Positions 42,707 through 51,225 of a stretch of DNA of 64,000 bases are shown here, one piece after another; the first letter of the stretch is position 1, and each line of letters starts with the position of its first letter. Source of the DNA: Methylotenera_A sp031422335. GTDB taxonomy: Bacteria > Pseudomonadota > Gammaproteobacteria > Burkholderiales > Methylophilaceae. The stretch lies in contig JANOQW010000034.1 in assembly GCA_031422335.1 (NCBI GenBank), positions 62,001 to 126,000 of the forward strand, in the 5' to 3' direction. A model generated the notes under the pieces. That model did no database searches and was not told where the DNA came from. It saw only the letters and a list, made by a program, of their open reading frames with translations. Position numbers and translations under genes: made by a program.

Positions 42707-44455
42707 TTAAGTTTTTTTGGCAGTTAAGTTTTTCAACATGTCACGTTCTTCTGGCGTCAGCGTGTTCAAAGGTTTTTCTTTAAGTGCATCCAAAATACCT
42801 CCATCTTGTTTGTGCTGCACTAGCTCTATTAGTTGGGTACGTGCGCCCTCAAATTCAAGCGCAAAATCTAAACTTTCATCCAGCACATGCAGCTCGCGCT
42901 TAATTTCGTTGAGTAATCTGGCTTCCACTTTTTGCTCTATGGCATGCAGTAACGCTGCAGGCTTCGATTGAGGCTGCTCAAGAGCCGCATGGATACTGGC
43001 TTGCAGCAGCACGTTTTCTTCTCCAAAGCCTTGCGCCAAATTTAAATGCTCAATTTTGGCTAAATTGGGCTGCATTAACAGCATCAACACAAAACGTTTT
43101 TTAATGCTGATTGGCGCGCGACTTTGTTTTTGCGTCGCTAGCACTGGCGCTCTATTTGGCGCAGGCAATTTTAATAAACTTTGCATTTCTGCCTCGCTCA
43201 CTTCAGCCAGCTCGGCAATTTTTTTACGCATAAAAAGTGCGCTTCTTGGGGCGATTATTTGCCGTAAAATTGGCTCTGCCTCGTTTAAAAACTTCACTTT
43301 GTCTTCTTGTGATTTCAGCGGGTTACTCTCACTTAAATGCGCAATAATATATTGCGAAAGCGGCATGGCATTAGCAATTTCTGCTTCAAACTTCTCTTTG
43401 CCAAATTCGCGTACATAAGAATCAGGATCATGTTCTTTTGGCAAAAACAAAAAGCGTAATTTTAAGCCATCAGTCAACGCTGGCAGCGCATTCATGGCGG
43501 CGCGCCAAGCAGCGGTGCGGCCTGCTTTGTCGCCATCAAAACTAAATACAATTTCATCGGTTTGGCGCATTAATTTGGTAATGTGAAACGGCGTGGTAGC
43601 GGTGCCCAGCGCGGCTACGGCATACTCAATGCCATATTGCGCCAGCGCTACCACGTCCATATAGCCTTCTACTACTAATACGCGGCCAGCATCGCGAATG
43701 GCTCTGCGGGCAACAAATAAACCATACAACTCATGGCCTTTTTGAAACAGCGGCGTTTCGGGTGAGTTGTAATATTTGGGTGTATCTTCAGGATTGATGA
43801 CACGGCCGCCAAAGCCAATCACCTGGCCTTTTTGGTCATGAATCGGGAACATAATGCGGTCACGAAAACGGTCATAGCGCTTGCCTTGTTCGTTTTCCAC
43901 CACTAAGCCTGCAGTTTGCAAAGCTTCATTCTCATAATTAGCAAACACGCTTTGCAAATTTTGCCAGCCCGCAGGCGCGTAACCAATTTGAAACTTGGCC
44001 GCAATCACACCACTTAAACCACGATTTTTTAAGTACTCAATGGCGCGTTCCGATTTTTTAAGCTCGGCTTTATAGTAATTGGATGCTTGCTGCAAACTTT
44101 CCTGCAAGCCAAGTTTAATGGTTTTATTTTGCGCATCCGCTTCGCGCGATTGTGGTGTAGATTGCTCTTGCGGCACAATCATTCCCACATTTTTGGCTAA
44201 ATCATTAATCGCCTCTATAAAGCTTAAACCCGCATATTCCATTAAAAAGCCAATAGCCGTGCCGTGCGCACCGCAACCAAAACAATGGTAAAACTGCTTG
44301 GTAGCGCTAACAGTAAAGCTGGGGGATTTTTCGTTGTGAAACGGGCAACAAGCAGAATAATTGGCGCCAGCTTTTTTTAGCGGCACACTTTTATCGATGA
44401 CATCGACAATATCGACACGATTTAAAAGGTCTTGAATAAACGATTCTGGAATCAT
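42707..44455 (-). CDS. dnaG: DNA primase
   Basis: This 582-aa primase makes RNA primers at replication forks. It begins MIPESFIQDLLNRVDIVDVI, has the CHC2 zinc motif (CCPFHNEKSPSF and FYHCFGCGAHG), and the TOPRIM domain (VLVVEGYMDVVAL, FSFDGDKAGRTAA). A C-terminal DnaB-binding region follows. ATG 44455 is chosen because it matches the conserved N-terminus; the frame is open further upstream to 44494. It lies between yqeY and rpoD. Confidence 0.96.
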   Translation of the reverse strand: MIPESFIQDLLNRVDIVDVIDKSVPLKKAGANYSACCPFHNEKSPSFTVSATKQFYHCFGCGAHGTAIGFLMEYAGLSFIEAINDLAKNVGMIVPQEQSTPQSREADAQNKTIKLGLQESLQQASNYYKAELKKSERAIEYLKNRGLSGVIAAKFQIGYAPAGWQNLQSVFANYENEALQTAGLVVENEQGKRYDRFRDRIMFPIHDQKGQVIGFGGRVINPEDTPKYYNSPETPLFQKGHELYGLFVARRAIRDAGRVLVVEGYMDVVALAQYGIEYAVAALGTATTPFHITKLMRQTDEIVFSFDGDKAGRTAAWRAAMNALPALTDGLKLRFLFLPKEHDPDSYVREFGKEKFEAEIANAMPLSQYIIAHLSESNPLKSQEDKVKFLNEAEPILRQIIAPRSALFMRKKIAELAEVSEAEMQSLLKLPAPNRAPVLATQKQSRAPISIKKRFVLMLLMQPNLAKIEHLNLAQGFGEENVLLQASIHAALEQPQSKPAALLHAIEQKVEARLLNEIKRELHVLDESLDFALEFEGARTQLIELVQHKQDGGILDALKEKPLNTLTPEERDMLKNLTAKKT

Positions 44456-44475
44456 AATCGTGAGTATAAAGCTTA

Positions 44476-44503
44476 AATAAAAAAGGCGCTTCACGCGCCT
44501 TTA
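44476..44503 (-). terminator. hairpin terminator between yqeY and dnaG
   Basis: An 8-bp stem AAAGGCGC/GCGCCTTT with loop TTCAC is followed on the minus strand by TTTTTATTT. It lies about 25 nt past the yqeY stop and just before dnaG, so it would partly uncouple dnaG from rpsU and yqeY transcription. Confidence 0.8.
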
Positions 44504-44528
44504 TTTTTACTGTGTTTTTCTGGCTAAA

Positions 44529-44972
44529 TTAACAAAGCTTCGCTTTAATCAGCCCAGAAACTTTGCCCATATCGGCCATGCCTGCCACCAGCGGTTTTAC
44601 CAAACCCACCACTTTACCCATATCTTTTGCGCCGGCAGCGCCTGAATCGCTAATCACTTGGTCAATAATCGCGCTAATTTCAGCGTCACTCATTTGTTTT
44701 GGCATGTAAGTTTGCAGCACACTCACTTCATATTTTTCAATATCGGCCAAATCGGTGCGGTTTGCAGATTCAAACGCAGTAATCGAATCACGGCGTTGTT
44801 TCAGCATTTTTTCAATCACCGTAATCACATCCGCATCCGTCAGCTCAATGCGCTCATCCACTTCACGCTGTTTTACAGCAGCCAGCAATAAACGAATAGC
44901 ACCAAGCCGCGCCGTATCTTTGGCGCGCATGGCATCTTTCATGTGTTCGGTGATTTGGTTTTTTAAACTCAT
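44529..44972 (-). CDS. yqeY: GatB/YqeY domain protein
   Basis: This 147-aa cytoplasmic protein is of the YqeY family (MSLKNQITEHMKDAMRAKD; later SVLQTYMPKQMSDAEI, GAKDMGKVVG). The family resembles the tRNA-binding tail of GatB amidotransferase, but its role is unsettled. ATG 44972 is chosen to match family N-termini; the frame continues to 45035. It sits between the DUF3144-like gene and dnaG. Confidence 0.9.
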   Translation of the reverse strand: MSLKNQITEHMKDAMRAKDTARLGAIRLLLAAVKQREVDERIELTDADVITVIEKMLKQRRDSITAFESANRTDLADIEKYEVSVLQTYMPKQMSDAEISAIIDQVISDSGAAGAKDMGKVVGLVKPLVAGMADMGKVSGLIKAKLC

Positions 44973-44982
44973 GCTAAGGAGT

Positions 44983-45300
44983 TTAGTTTGATTGGCTGAT
45001 GTATTTGTCGAAATTGGCAGTGTAATCCGCCACATTTTCGGTGAGTGCTAATTTGTATTGCTCAACAAAGTAGTCAATCGCTTTGGCTTTTTCTGCTTCA
45101 AATGCTTCTTTATTGCCGCATTGCGATGCAATCACAAACGCATTAAAGCGCGCTGAGCTATATGCAAAACCAGCGCTCACTACGCCACGGTCTGTATCGT
45201 TGGCTTGCGCGTTAGCGTGTGCCACAAAACTATCGGCTACACGCCAAAACGCTGCATCGGCCTGTGCTTGCGCATCAGTTTTTGTATTATTATCGGCCAT
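44983..45300 (-). CDS. DUF3144-like small protein
   Basis: This is a 105-aa soluble helical protein, rich in Ala. The AFWRVADSFVAHANAQAND and AGFAYSSARFNAFVIAS stretches resemble the DUF3144 family as I recall it. Function is unknown. It lies 10 nt after rpsU and 10 nt before yqeY, so it is almost certainly cotranscribed with rpsU. Confidence 0.75.
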   Translation of the reverse strand: MADNNTKTDAQAQADAAFWRVADSFVAHANAQANDTDRGVVSAGFAYSSARFNAFVIASQCGNKEAFEAEKAKAIDYFVEQYKLALTENVADYTANFDKYISQSN

Positions 45301-45310
45301 CGTCTAAAAC

Positions 45311-45523
45311 TTAATAAAGTTTTGCTGGAAGCGTTTGGTTACGCAAGCGACGATATTGACGTTTAACCGCAGCAGCAGCTTTACGTTTACGTTCCCACGT
45401 TGGTTTTTCGTAAAATTCGCGCGCGCGAAGGTCGTTCAACAAACCAGTTTTTTCAATTAGGCGTTTAAAACGGCGCAGGGCAACGTCAAACGGCTCATTC
45501 TCTTTTACGCGTACACTAGACAT
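45311..45523 (-). CDS. rpsU: 30S ribosomal protein S21
   Basis: This 70-aa basic protein has the S21 hallmarks VKENEPFDVALRRFKRLIEKTG and the Arg/Lys-rich C-terminus (YRRLRNQTLPAKLY). It is the first gene of the macromolecular-synthesis cluster; tsaD diverges upstream, as in many proteobacteria. Confidence 0.96.
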   Translation of the reverse strand: MSSVRVKENEPFDVALRRFKRLIEKTGLLNDLRAREFYEKPTWERKRKAAAAVKRQYRRLRNQTLPAKLY

Positions 45524-45719
45524 TAATTCTCTCTTATCGACTGTCGTTCAAATATGGTTTTAAATTCTATGTATCTCAAATTAGTCGGCAAAACCGTTAC
45601 AAACTTGAGAAAAGCCTAACATTTTAATCGTATAATGCTTTTTTTTCAATGTCTTTTATGCATTTGTGCAGAAAAGTGACATTAAGGCTGATTTTAGGAT
45701 AATTTAATGTTTGGGTTTC

Positions 45720-46778
45720 ATGTTAATACTGGGGTTTGAATCATCGTGTGATGAAACAGGTGTTGCACTTTATGACACCGAACATGGGCTGCTTGCACAC
45801 GCGTTGCACTCGCAAGTGGAGATGCACGCAGAGTTTGGCGGCGTGGTGCCAGAGCTTGCCTCGCGCGACCACATTCGGCGCGCCTTACCGCTGACTGAAT
45901 TAGTATTAAAGCAAGCCAACAAAACTTTAAAAGATATTGACGGCATCGCCTACACACAAGGCCCAGGGTTGGCGGGCGCGCTATTAGTGGGCACCAGCAT
46001 TGCGCAATCTTTAGCTTTTTCGCTCAACATTCCCAGCGTTGGTGTGCATCATTTAGAGGGCCATTTGCTGGCACCGTTACTAGAAGAAAATCCGCCACAA
46101 TTTCCGTTTGTGGCGCTGTTGGTTTCTGGTGGACACTCACAACTCATGCGGGTGGATGGCGTTGGTGAATACGAGCTATTGGGCGATACTTTAGATGATG
46201 CGGCAGGCGAAGCGTTTGACAAAACTGCCAAATTGCTCGGTTTAGGCTACCCGGGTGGACCAGCATTGGCCAAATTAGCGGCTTTGGGTAAAGAAAGATT
46301 CAAATTGCCGCGCCCAATGTTAAATAGCAAAGATTTAAACTTTAGCTTTAGCGGCTTAAAAACAGCGGTATTGACGCTAGTAAATAATCATCAGCCATTA
46401 AGCGATGGAGTGAGAAAAGACATCGCTTGGGAGTTTCAAGAATCTGTGACGGAAATTCTCACCACAAAATGCATGGCCGCGTTGCGTGAAACAGGTTTGG
46501 ATAGCTTGGTGGTTTCTGGCGGCGTGGGCGCCAACACCCGACTGCGCGAGCGGCTAAACGCAGCGACTAAGAAAAAACTATGTAAGGTGAGTTATCCACG
46601 CTTAGAGTTTTGCACCGACAACGGCGCCATGATTGCGTTTGCGGGCGCTTTACGATTAAAAGCAATGCAAAACAATCCAAAAAAAGATGCTCTGGGAGGC
46701 AATATCCATGCGGCTTCTGGCGCATATGCTTTTAGTGTAAAACCACGTTGGGATTTAGCAGAGTTAACTAAACCTTGA
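45720..46778 (+). CDS. tsaD: tRNA N6-adenosine threonylcarbamoyltransferase TsaD
   Basis: This 352-aa ASKHA-fold enzyme transfers threonylcarbamoyl to A37 of ANN-decoding tRNAs. The start LILGFESSCDETG is conserved; the metal-binding HxxxH appears in GVHHLEGHLLAPL, and LVSGGHSQL and SGGVGANTRLRERL complete the site. ATG 45720 is preferred to the in-frame TTG 45711. It diverges from rpsU across 196 bp that includes TATAAT at 45631. Confidence 0.95.
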   Translation: MLILGFESSCDETGVALYDTEHGLLAHALHSQVEMHAEFGGVVPELASRDHIRRALPLTELVLKQANKTLKDIDGIAYTQGPGLAGALLVGTSIAQSLAFSLNIPSVGVHHLEGHLLAPLLEENPPQFPFVALLVSGGHSQLMRVDGVGEYELLGDTLDDAAGEAFDKTAKLLGLGYPGGPALAKLAALGKERFKLPRPMLNSKDLNFSFSGLKTAVLTLVNNHQPLSDGVRKDIAWEFQESVTEILTTKCMAALRETGLDSLVVSGGVGANTRLRERLNAATKKKLCKVSYPRLEFCTDNGAMIAFAGALRLKAMQNNPKKDALGGNIHAASGAYAFSVKPRWDLAELTKP

Positions 46779-46780
46779 CT

Positions 46781-46817
46781 GTCATTCCGTGCTCGACACG
46801 GAATCTAGTGACTTTTA
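46781..46817 (+). repeat. short palindromic repeat GTCATTCCG..CGGAATCTAGTGACTTTTA, copy 1
   Basis: The arms ATTCCGTG/CACGGAAT form a small hairpin, and the tail TCTAGTGACTTTTA is shared with the copy at 47449. It lies between the convergent tsaD and plsY genes and overlaps the plsY 3' end by a few bases. Confidence 0.7.
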
Positions 46818-47432
46818 TTTTTTGCCAAAACCAGCTTCAGTACCAGCCAACAACTTATGAATATTACTTCTGTGCCGCCAAATTAATACCACAGAAATCA
46901 CTAAAATCATCAACACATAATCTTTATACGGCAATAAAAACCACGCTATAACCGGCGCCAATGCAGCCGCCACAATCGCGCTTAGCGATGAGTACCGAAA
47001 AATCGCGAACACAATCGCCCATGCAATTAAGCATGCTAACGCCAACCAAGCCGAGATTGCCAACATCACCCCCAGCGCGGTAGCCACGCCTTTGCCGCCT
47101 TTAAATTTGTGATAAATGGGGTACAGGTGGCCAAAGAAAACTGCCAACCCTACCGATGCCACCACCCACATCAACATATCCGTTTGCAGCGCCAGCCAAA
47201 CGGGCAGCCAGCCCTTTAGTGCATCACCCAGCAACGTTAAAATAGCGGGCAGTTTTTTACCGCTACGCGCAATATTCGTCGCGCCAATGTTACCGCTACC
47301 CACGGTGCGCGGGTCTGGCAGACTAAATAGTTTGCTAAAAATAATGCCAAATGAGATGGATCCGATGAGATACGCGGCGACTATCCAAACAATTGGGATT
47401 AAGGTAACGGGGACAAAACCTAAACCATCCAT
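46815..47432 (-). CDS. plsY: glycerol-3-phosphate acyltransferase PlsY
   Basis: This polytopic membrane enzyme of about 205 aa acylates glycerol-3-phosphate from acyl-phosphate, the first step of phospholipid synthesis. Motifs are GSGNIGATNIAR, GHLYPIYHKFKGGKGVATALG and a late WRHRSNIHKLLAGTE. ATG 47432 with GGAAGA 8 nt upstream is preferred to 47453, which lies inside the flanking repeat. It is convergent with tsaD and divergent from folB. Confidence 0.95.
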   Translation of the reverse strand: MDGLGFVPVTLIPIVWIVAAYLIGSISFGIIFSKLFSLPDPRTVGSGNIGATNIARSGKKLPAILTLLGDALKGWLPVWLALQTDMLMWVVASVGLAVFFGHLYPIYHKFKGGKGVATALGVMLAISAWLALACLIAWAIVFAIFRYSSLSAIVAAALAPVIAWFLLPYKDYVLMILVISVVLIWRHRSNIHKLLAGTEAGFGKK

Positions 47433-47448
47433 AAAATCTTCCAAATAT

Positions 47449-47484
47449 GTCATTCCGATGAAAATCGGAATCTAGTGACTTTTA
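47449..47484 (+). repeat. short palindromic repeat, copy 2 (upstream of plsY)
   Basis: GTCATTCCGATG..CATCGGAAT-like arms (here GATGAAAATCGGAAT) are followed by the same tail TCTAGTGACTTTTA as copy 1, in the same orientation. plsY is thus bounded by two direct copies. Confidence 0.7.
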
Positions 47485-47540
47485 AACATTGATAGTATAT
47501 TACTGCAATAGTACCTACGCAGGAATAATGAAGAGAGAAT

Positions 47541-47891
47541 ATGGACATCATTTTTATATCTGAACTGAAAGTAAAAACCAAGCTGGGCGTGCCCGCGTGG
47601 GAACGCATGGTGGCGCAAACTGTGATTCTTGATATAGAGATTGGCTATGATTTAAGCGCAGCAGGCAAAAGTGATGCCATTGCCGACACCATTGACTATG
47701 GCGCAGTGGTTGCGCGCATTCACCAAACCTTAAAAGAACATAGCTTTCAATTGGTAGAGGCTCTTGCGGAACATGTATGCGAATTAATTTTGAGTGAGTT
47801 TGGCGCGTTAAGTGTAAAGATTAAAGTCGCTAAACCCGCGATACTGCCAGGATTGAAGGCGTTGGGGGTTGTGATAGAAAGAAAAGCTTAA
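47541..47891 (+). CDS. folB: dihydroneopterin aldolase
   Basis: This 116-aa enzyme of folate synthesis opens MDIIFISELKVKTKLGVPAWER, with DTIDYGAVV and LVEALAEHVCELIL as the family's conserved segments. Length is typical. It diverges from plsY. Confidence 0.93.
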   Translation: MDIIFISELKVKTKLGVPAWERMVAQTVILDIEIGYDLSAAGKSDAIADTIDYGAVVARIHQTLKEHSFQLVEALAEHVCELILSEFGALSVKIKVAKPAILPGLKALGVVIERKA

Positions 47892-47930
47892 TTTAATTAA
47901 CAGCAGTGAAAATAAAAGAAAGCTCGGGCA

Positions 47931-48917
47931 ATGATAATAAAAGAAAATACCAATCCCGCACCAGAAGATAAATTTGAAAAAGCTGGTTATGAAGCAGAAC
48001 GCAAAGTTGCCTACTATCTAAAAATGGCTTTTGGTGATGAGCCGAAGCTATTAATTTTGCACGATTTACGCATAGAATTTGAAGACAATATCACTGCGCA
48101 GATGGACCATCTGTTGATTCATCAATTTGGGTTAATTATTATTGAAAGCAAAAGTGTAGCAGGTAAATTGCAGGTGAAAGAAGATGGCCAATGGATGAGA
48201 TGGTACAACAATCAAAGCAAAGGCATGCACAATCCTATCAAGCAAGCAAAACTGCAAGGACAAACACTAAAGCGTGTTTTGCTCAATTCATCTAAAGAAG
48301 ATACGCGAAAAGTTTTAGAGAGTTTTCCAATTGATGTGCTAGTAAGTATTTCAGATTCAGGGGAGTTTATAGCGCACAAACGTACACTTTATCCAGAAGT
48401 TTGCAAAGCTGACCAAGTTGACGACCGCGTTAAAGAAATCATTTTGGACAGAGCCAAAAATGTTAAAGAGGGTGACTTTCAGCTATCAGACATTAATAAA
48501 GCCAAGCTCGCTGAACACCTATTAAAAACGCATAAGCCTTATTCTAAAGCTTTTGTGATTGATGAAGCTCTGTATAAAAAAGAAGTGATTAAACCTATAT
48601 TTGCCGAACAAAAAACTTCAACTTACAAGCCTTTCAGCAAGCCCAAAGCAGCTGGAGTTATTGGGATAATTGCAAACTTACTTTCTGGCCCAGAAATCAA
48701 ATTTAGCCACCACTGTCTTTTTTGTAAATCTGAAAAAGTTGAAATCAAATATGGAAGAAATTATTACTTTATCTGCAATACCTGTAATAAAACTTTCTCT
48801 ATTAAAAACGACTGTGCTGGATGTAAAAAACCACTAAAAATTCGTAAAGAGAAAAAGAAGTTTTTTGCAGAATGCATCTCTTGTAATAGTTCAGAACTGT
48901 TTCACATTAACATCTAG
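47931..48917 (+). CDS. NERD-domain (nuclease-related) protein with C-terminal zinc ribbons
   Basis: This is a 328-aa protein. Residues about 17-135 form a NERD domain with a PD-(D/E)xK-like core: Glu23, Asp59 (AQMDHLLI) and Glu72-x-Lys74 (IIIESKS). Residues about 250-325 contain several CxxC pairs (CLFCKSE, CNTCNK, CAGCKKP, CISCNSS), suggesting two zinc ribbons. NERD proteins are often linked to DNA processing or mobile elements, but most are uncharacterised. It is AT-rich compared with neighbours and is followed by a GC-rich repeat-like element. Confidence 0.82.
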   Translation: MIIKENTNPAPEDKFEKAGYEAERKVAYYLKMAFGDEPKLLILHDLRIEFEDNITAQMDHLLIHQFGLIIIESKSVAGKLQVKEDGQWMRWYNNQSKGMHNPIKQAKLQGQTLKRVLLNSSKEDTRKVLESFPIDVLVSISDSGEFIAHKRTLYPEVCKADQVDDRVKEIILDRAKNVKEGDFQLSDINKAKLAEHLLKTHKPYSKAFVIDEALYKKEVIKPIFAEQKTSTYKPFSKPKAAGVIGIIANLLSGPEIKFSHHCLFCKSEKVEIKYGRNYYFICNTCNKTFSIKNDCAGCKKPLKIRKEKKKFFAECISCNSSELFHINI

Positions 48918-49123
48918 CCCCTTGCCGCGCCTTCGGCTTGAGCGGCAGATGGTAGGCGGCGAGGACTGTTTGAGCGAAGCGAGTTCCGCAGCCGACACTC
49001 ATATGCGGCGCTAAGACCGAAGAAAGAAGCGGCAGCGGGGTGTGATTTTCTTTGATTACTTTCTTTTGCACAAACAAAAGAAAGTAATTAGGCTCGGGCT
49101 ACCCCCGACAAGGTTCAAAACAC
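48918..49123. other. GC-rich intergenic element with 12-bp inverted repeat
   Basis: From just after the NERD stop, the sequence turns abruptly GC-rich (GCCGCGCCTTCGGCTTGAGC, GGCGGCGAGGACTG) with no supported ORF. It then has a perfect 12-bp inverted repeat TTACTTTCTTTT/AAAAGAAAGTAA at 49056-49067 and 49076-49087. The TGATTACTTTCTTT motif resembles intergenic repeats I recall from other betaproteobacteria. It may be a decayed mobile or repeat element; the hairpin could also act as a terminator. Confidence 0.55.
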
Positions 49124-49162
49124 ATGCCCTATAGACCAATATCCATGCGCCTTGCAGAGCAT
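49124..49162 (-). repeat. 39-bp palindromic intergenic repeat, copy 2
   Basis: Reverse-strand copy: reads ATGCTCTGCAAGGCGCATGG, then ATATTGG and ends TAGGGCAT on the minus strand. It lies between the GC-rich element and the xerD 3' end. Confidence 0.8.
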
Positions 49163-49178
49163 TTATTTTTATAATAAA

Positions 49179-50108
49179 TCAGCCCCGTGGATGATGCACA
49201 CTATGCAGTTGCTTCAAGCGCTCCCGCGCCACGTGCGTATAAATCTGTGTGGTCGAAATATCTGCATGCCCCAACAACATCTGCACCACACGTAAATCGG
49301 CACCGTGATTCAATAAATGCGTGGCAAAGGCATGGCGCAGCACATGCGGGCTCATATGTTTAGTAATGCCCGCCAGTAGCGCATAACGTTTAATTAAATA
49401 CCAAAAGGCTTGTCGCGTCATGGCGCTTGCGCGATTAGTCACAAATAGCGCATCGCACAAACGTTTTTGCAAAATGTCTGGGCGGGCATGGTTCAAATAT
49501 TTGTCTATCCAATCTGCCGCCTCTTGCCCCATCGGCACCAGCCTTGTTTTGCTGCCCTTGCCCGTCACGCGCACCACACCATCTTGTGTGCTGACTTCGT
49601 TGACCTTTACCGTCACCAACTCGCTCACCCTTAAACCACTTGCATAAAGCAGCTCTAACATCGCTCTATCGCGCAGGCCTATGGCTTCGTTAATATTCGG
49701 TGCATTCAACAAATCTTCAACTTCTTGCTCATTCAAGCTTTTGGGCAGACTGCGCGGTAATTTGGGCGATTCAATTTGCAGGGTAGGGTCGGTGCTAATC
49801 AAATTCTCGCGCAGGGCATAGCGATAAAAACGCCGCATGCTGGCAATCAGTCGGCTGATACTGCGTGGTTTGCTTTGTGGGAATTTAACCGCTAGATATT
49901 GCTGAATATCGGCTTGGTTGGCGCTTAGAATAGTTTTATGTTGGTTGCCTAGCCATGTGCTAAACAAGGTTAAATCAGTGCGGTAACTTTCGAGGGTATT
50001 TTTTGAGAGGCCATCTTCTAGCCAAAGGTGATCGATAAACGTATCTAGTTGAACAGCGCCTAATTGAACAGTATCGAGCTGGCTAGAGTCTGACTTACTT
50101 TCAATCAA
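49179..50108 (-). CDS. xerD: site-specific tyrosine recombinase XerD
   Basis: This 309-aa recombinase resolves chromosome dimers at dif with XerC. It has an N-terminal SAM-like domain (LEDGLSKNTLESYRTDL) and catalytic residues Arg in YASGLRVSELV, Lys in VTGKGSKTRLVP, HVLRHAFATHLL, GHADISTTQIYTHV with the final Tyr nucleophile. Length and sequence favour XerD over XerC. It overlaps ogt by 8 nt. Confidence 0.92.
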   Translation of the reverse strand: MIESKSDSSQLDTVQLGAVQLDTFIDHLWLEDGLSKNTLESYRTDLTLFSTWLGNQHKTILSANQADIQQYLAVKFPQSKPRSISRLIASMRRFYRYALRENLISTDPTLQIESPKLPRSLPKSLNEQEVEDLLNAPNINEAIGLRDRAMLELLYASGLRVSELVTVKVNEVSTQDGVVRVTGKGSKTRLVPMGQEAADWIDKYLNHARPDILQKRLCDALFVTNRASAMTRQAFWYLIKRYALLAGITKHMSPHVLRHAFATHLLNHGADLRVVQMLLGHADISTTQIYTHVARERLKQLHSVHHPRG

Positions 50109-50619
50109 GCTGTGATGGCCTTACCAGCTTGTTATTTTTAAATGTAATGCCTTCGTGCTTTAGCAGCCAGGTTTTAATTTTTATGCCCTCTGGTTGGCCA
50201 TTCATAAAACCGCCAATGCCGTTTTTGGCCACCACGCGATGACAAGGAATGACTAATGGCAGATTGTTGGCACCGCAGGCATTGGCTACAGCGCGCGGGC
50301 CACTACCAAGTTGCTGTGCAATTTCGCCATAAGTGGCTACACGCCCGCAGGCAATGGCGCTAATGGCTTGCCACACGCGGCGCTGAAATGGCGTGCCTTT
50401 AAACACGAGTGGCAGGTTAAAATCGTTGCGTGCATTGTTAAAATACGCCTCAATTTGGTTGGCCACTTTGGCTGCCACTTTATGCTCAGCAGACTTTAAC
50501 GGATGATTTTGCGGCAGCAGCTCAATAGCCACTTGCACGCCCTGAATATGGATACCTACCGCGCCAAATGGGGCGGCAACTACAGCATCATATTGCAACG
50601 GGTGCTTATTTTTATGCAT
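50101..50619 (-). CDS. ogt: methylated-DNA--protein-cysteine methyltransferase
   Basis: This 172-aa suicide repair protein removes alkyl groups from O6-methylguanine. The active site is LVIPCHRVVAKNGIGGF, and the helix-turn-helix segment GSGPRAVANACGANN is intact. Useful for a C1 grower exposed to alkylating by-products (inference). ATG 50619 is chosen over in-frame TTG 50628. Confidence 0.94.
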   Translation of the reverse strand: MHKNKHPLQYDAVVAAPFGAVGIHIQGVQVAIELLPQNHPLKSAEHKVAAKVANQIEAYFNNARNDFNLPLVFKGTPFQRRVWQAISAIACGRVATYGEIAQQLGSGPRAVANACGANNLPLVIPCHRVVAKNGIGGFMNGQPEGIKIKTWLLKHEGITFKNNKLVRPSQLD

Positions 50620-50720
50620 ATTATTCAAAACTAATTATTTTGTTAATTAAACTAGACTTTTGAAGTGAATGCAAATAACAAATGCTTATAAAGCCAAAAA
50701 ACAACAACAACTTTAGGCGT

Positions 50721-50750
50721 TAAAAAACCCCGAAACTTTTCAGTTTAGGG
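50721..50750 (-). terminator. terminator of the rpsP-rimM-trmD-rplS operon
   Basis: On the minus strand CCCTAAACTGAAAAGTTTCG forms an approximately 9-bp stem (with the following GGGG; one mismatch) with a GAAA loop, then TTTTTT. It lies about 50 nt after rplS. Confidence 0.75.
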
Positions 50751-50801
50751 ATTTTTGATTTTAGAAATTTTTGTTTCTAAAAAAACTTGGCTTCAGAATG
50801 C

Positions 50802-51200
50802 TTATTCTGCAGCAGCTTCTGGTGCCATCACTTCTTTATCACGCGCGAATAATTTTTCTTTAATACGTGCAGATTTACCTGAACGCTCACGCAAGTAGTA
50901 AAGCTTGGCACGGCGCACATCACCACGGCGTTTTACTTCAATTGCAGCAATGGCAGGTGAGTAAGTTTGGAAAGTACGTTCTACGCCCTCTCCAGATGAA
51001 ATTTTACGCACAATGAATGATGAGTTTAAACCACGATTGCGAATAGCCACTACTACACCTTCGTACGCCTGCACACGTTTACGTGTACCTTCAACCACGT
51101 TTACACCCACTACAACGGTATCGCCTGGGGCGAATGCGGGGATTTTTTTACCTAAACGGGCAATTTCTTCCGTTTCTAACATTTTAATAATATCTGCCAT
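50802..51200 (-). CDS. rplS: 50S ribosomal protein L19
   Basis: This 132-aa protein contains FAPGDTVVVGVNVVEGTRKRVQ, GVVVAIRNRGLNSSF and RRGDVRRAKLYYLRERSGKSARIKE, the L19 signature. The C-terminus is slightly extended. It ends the rpsP-rimM-trmD-rplS operon. Confidence 0.97.
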   Translation of the reverse strand: MADIIKMLETEEIARLGKKIPAFAPGDTVVVGVNVVEGTRKRVQAYEGVVVAIRNRGLNSSFIVRKISSGEGVERTFQTYSPAIAAIEVKRRGDVRRAKLYYLRERSGKSARIKEKLFARDKEVMAPEAAAE

Positions 51201-51225
51201 GTTGTTTCCTTTACGTTCCTTTTAA

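Noticed and set aside
45605..45636. Sigma-70 promoter TTGAGA...TATAAT before tsaD
   Set aside because: The -10 is good, but the spacing of about 20 bp is too long to support the pair.
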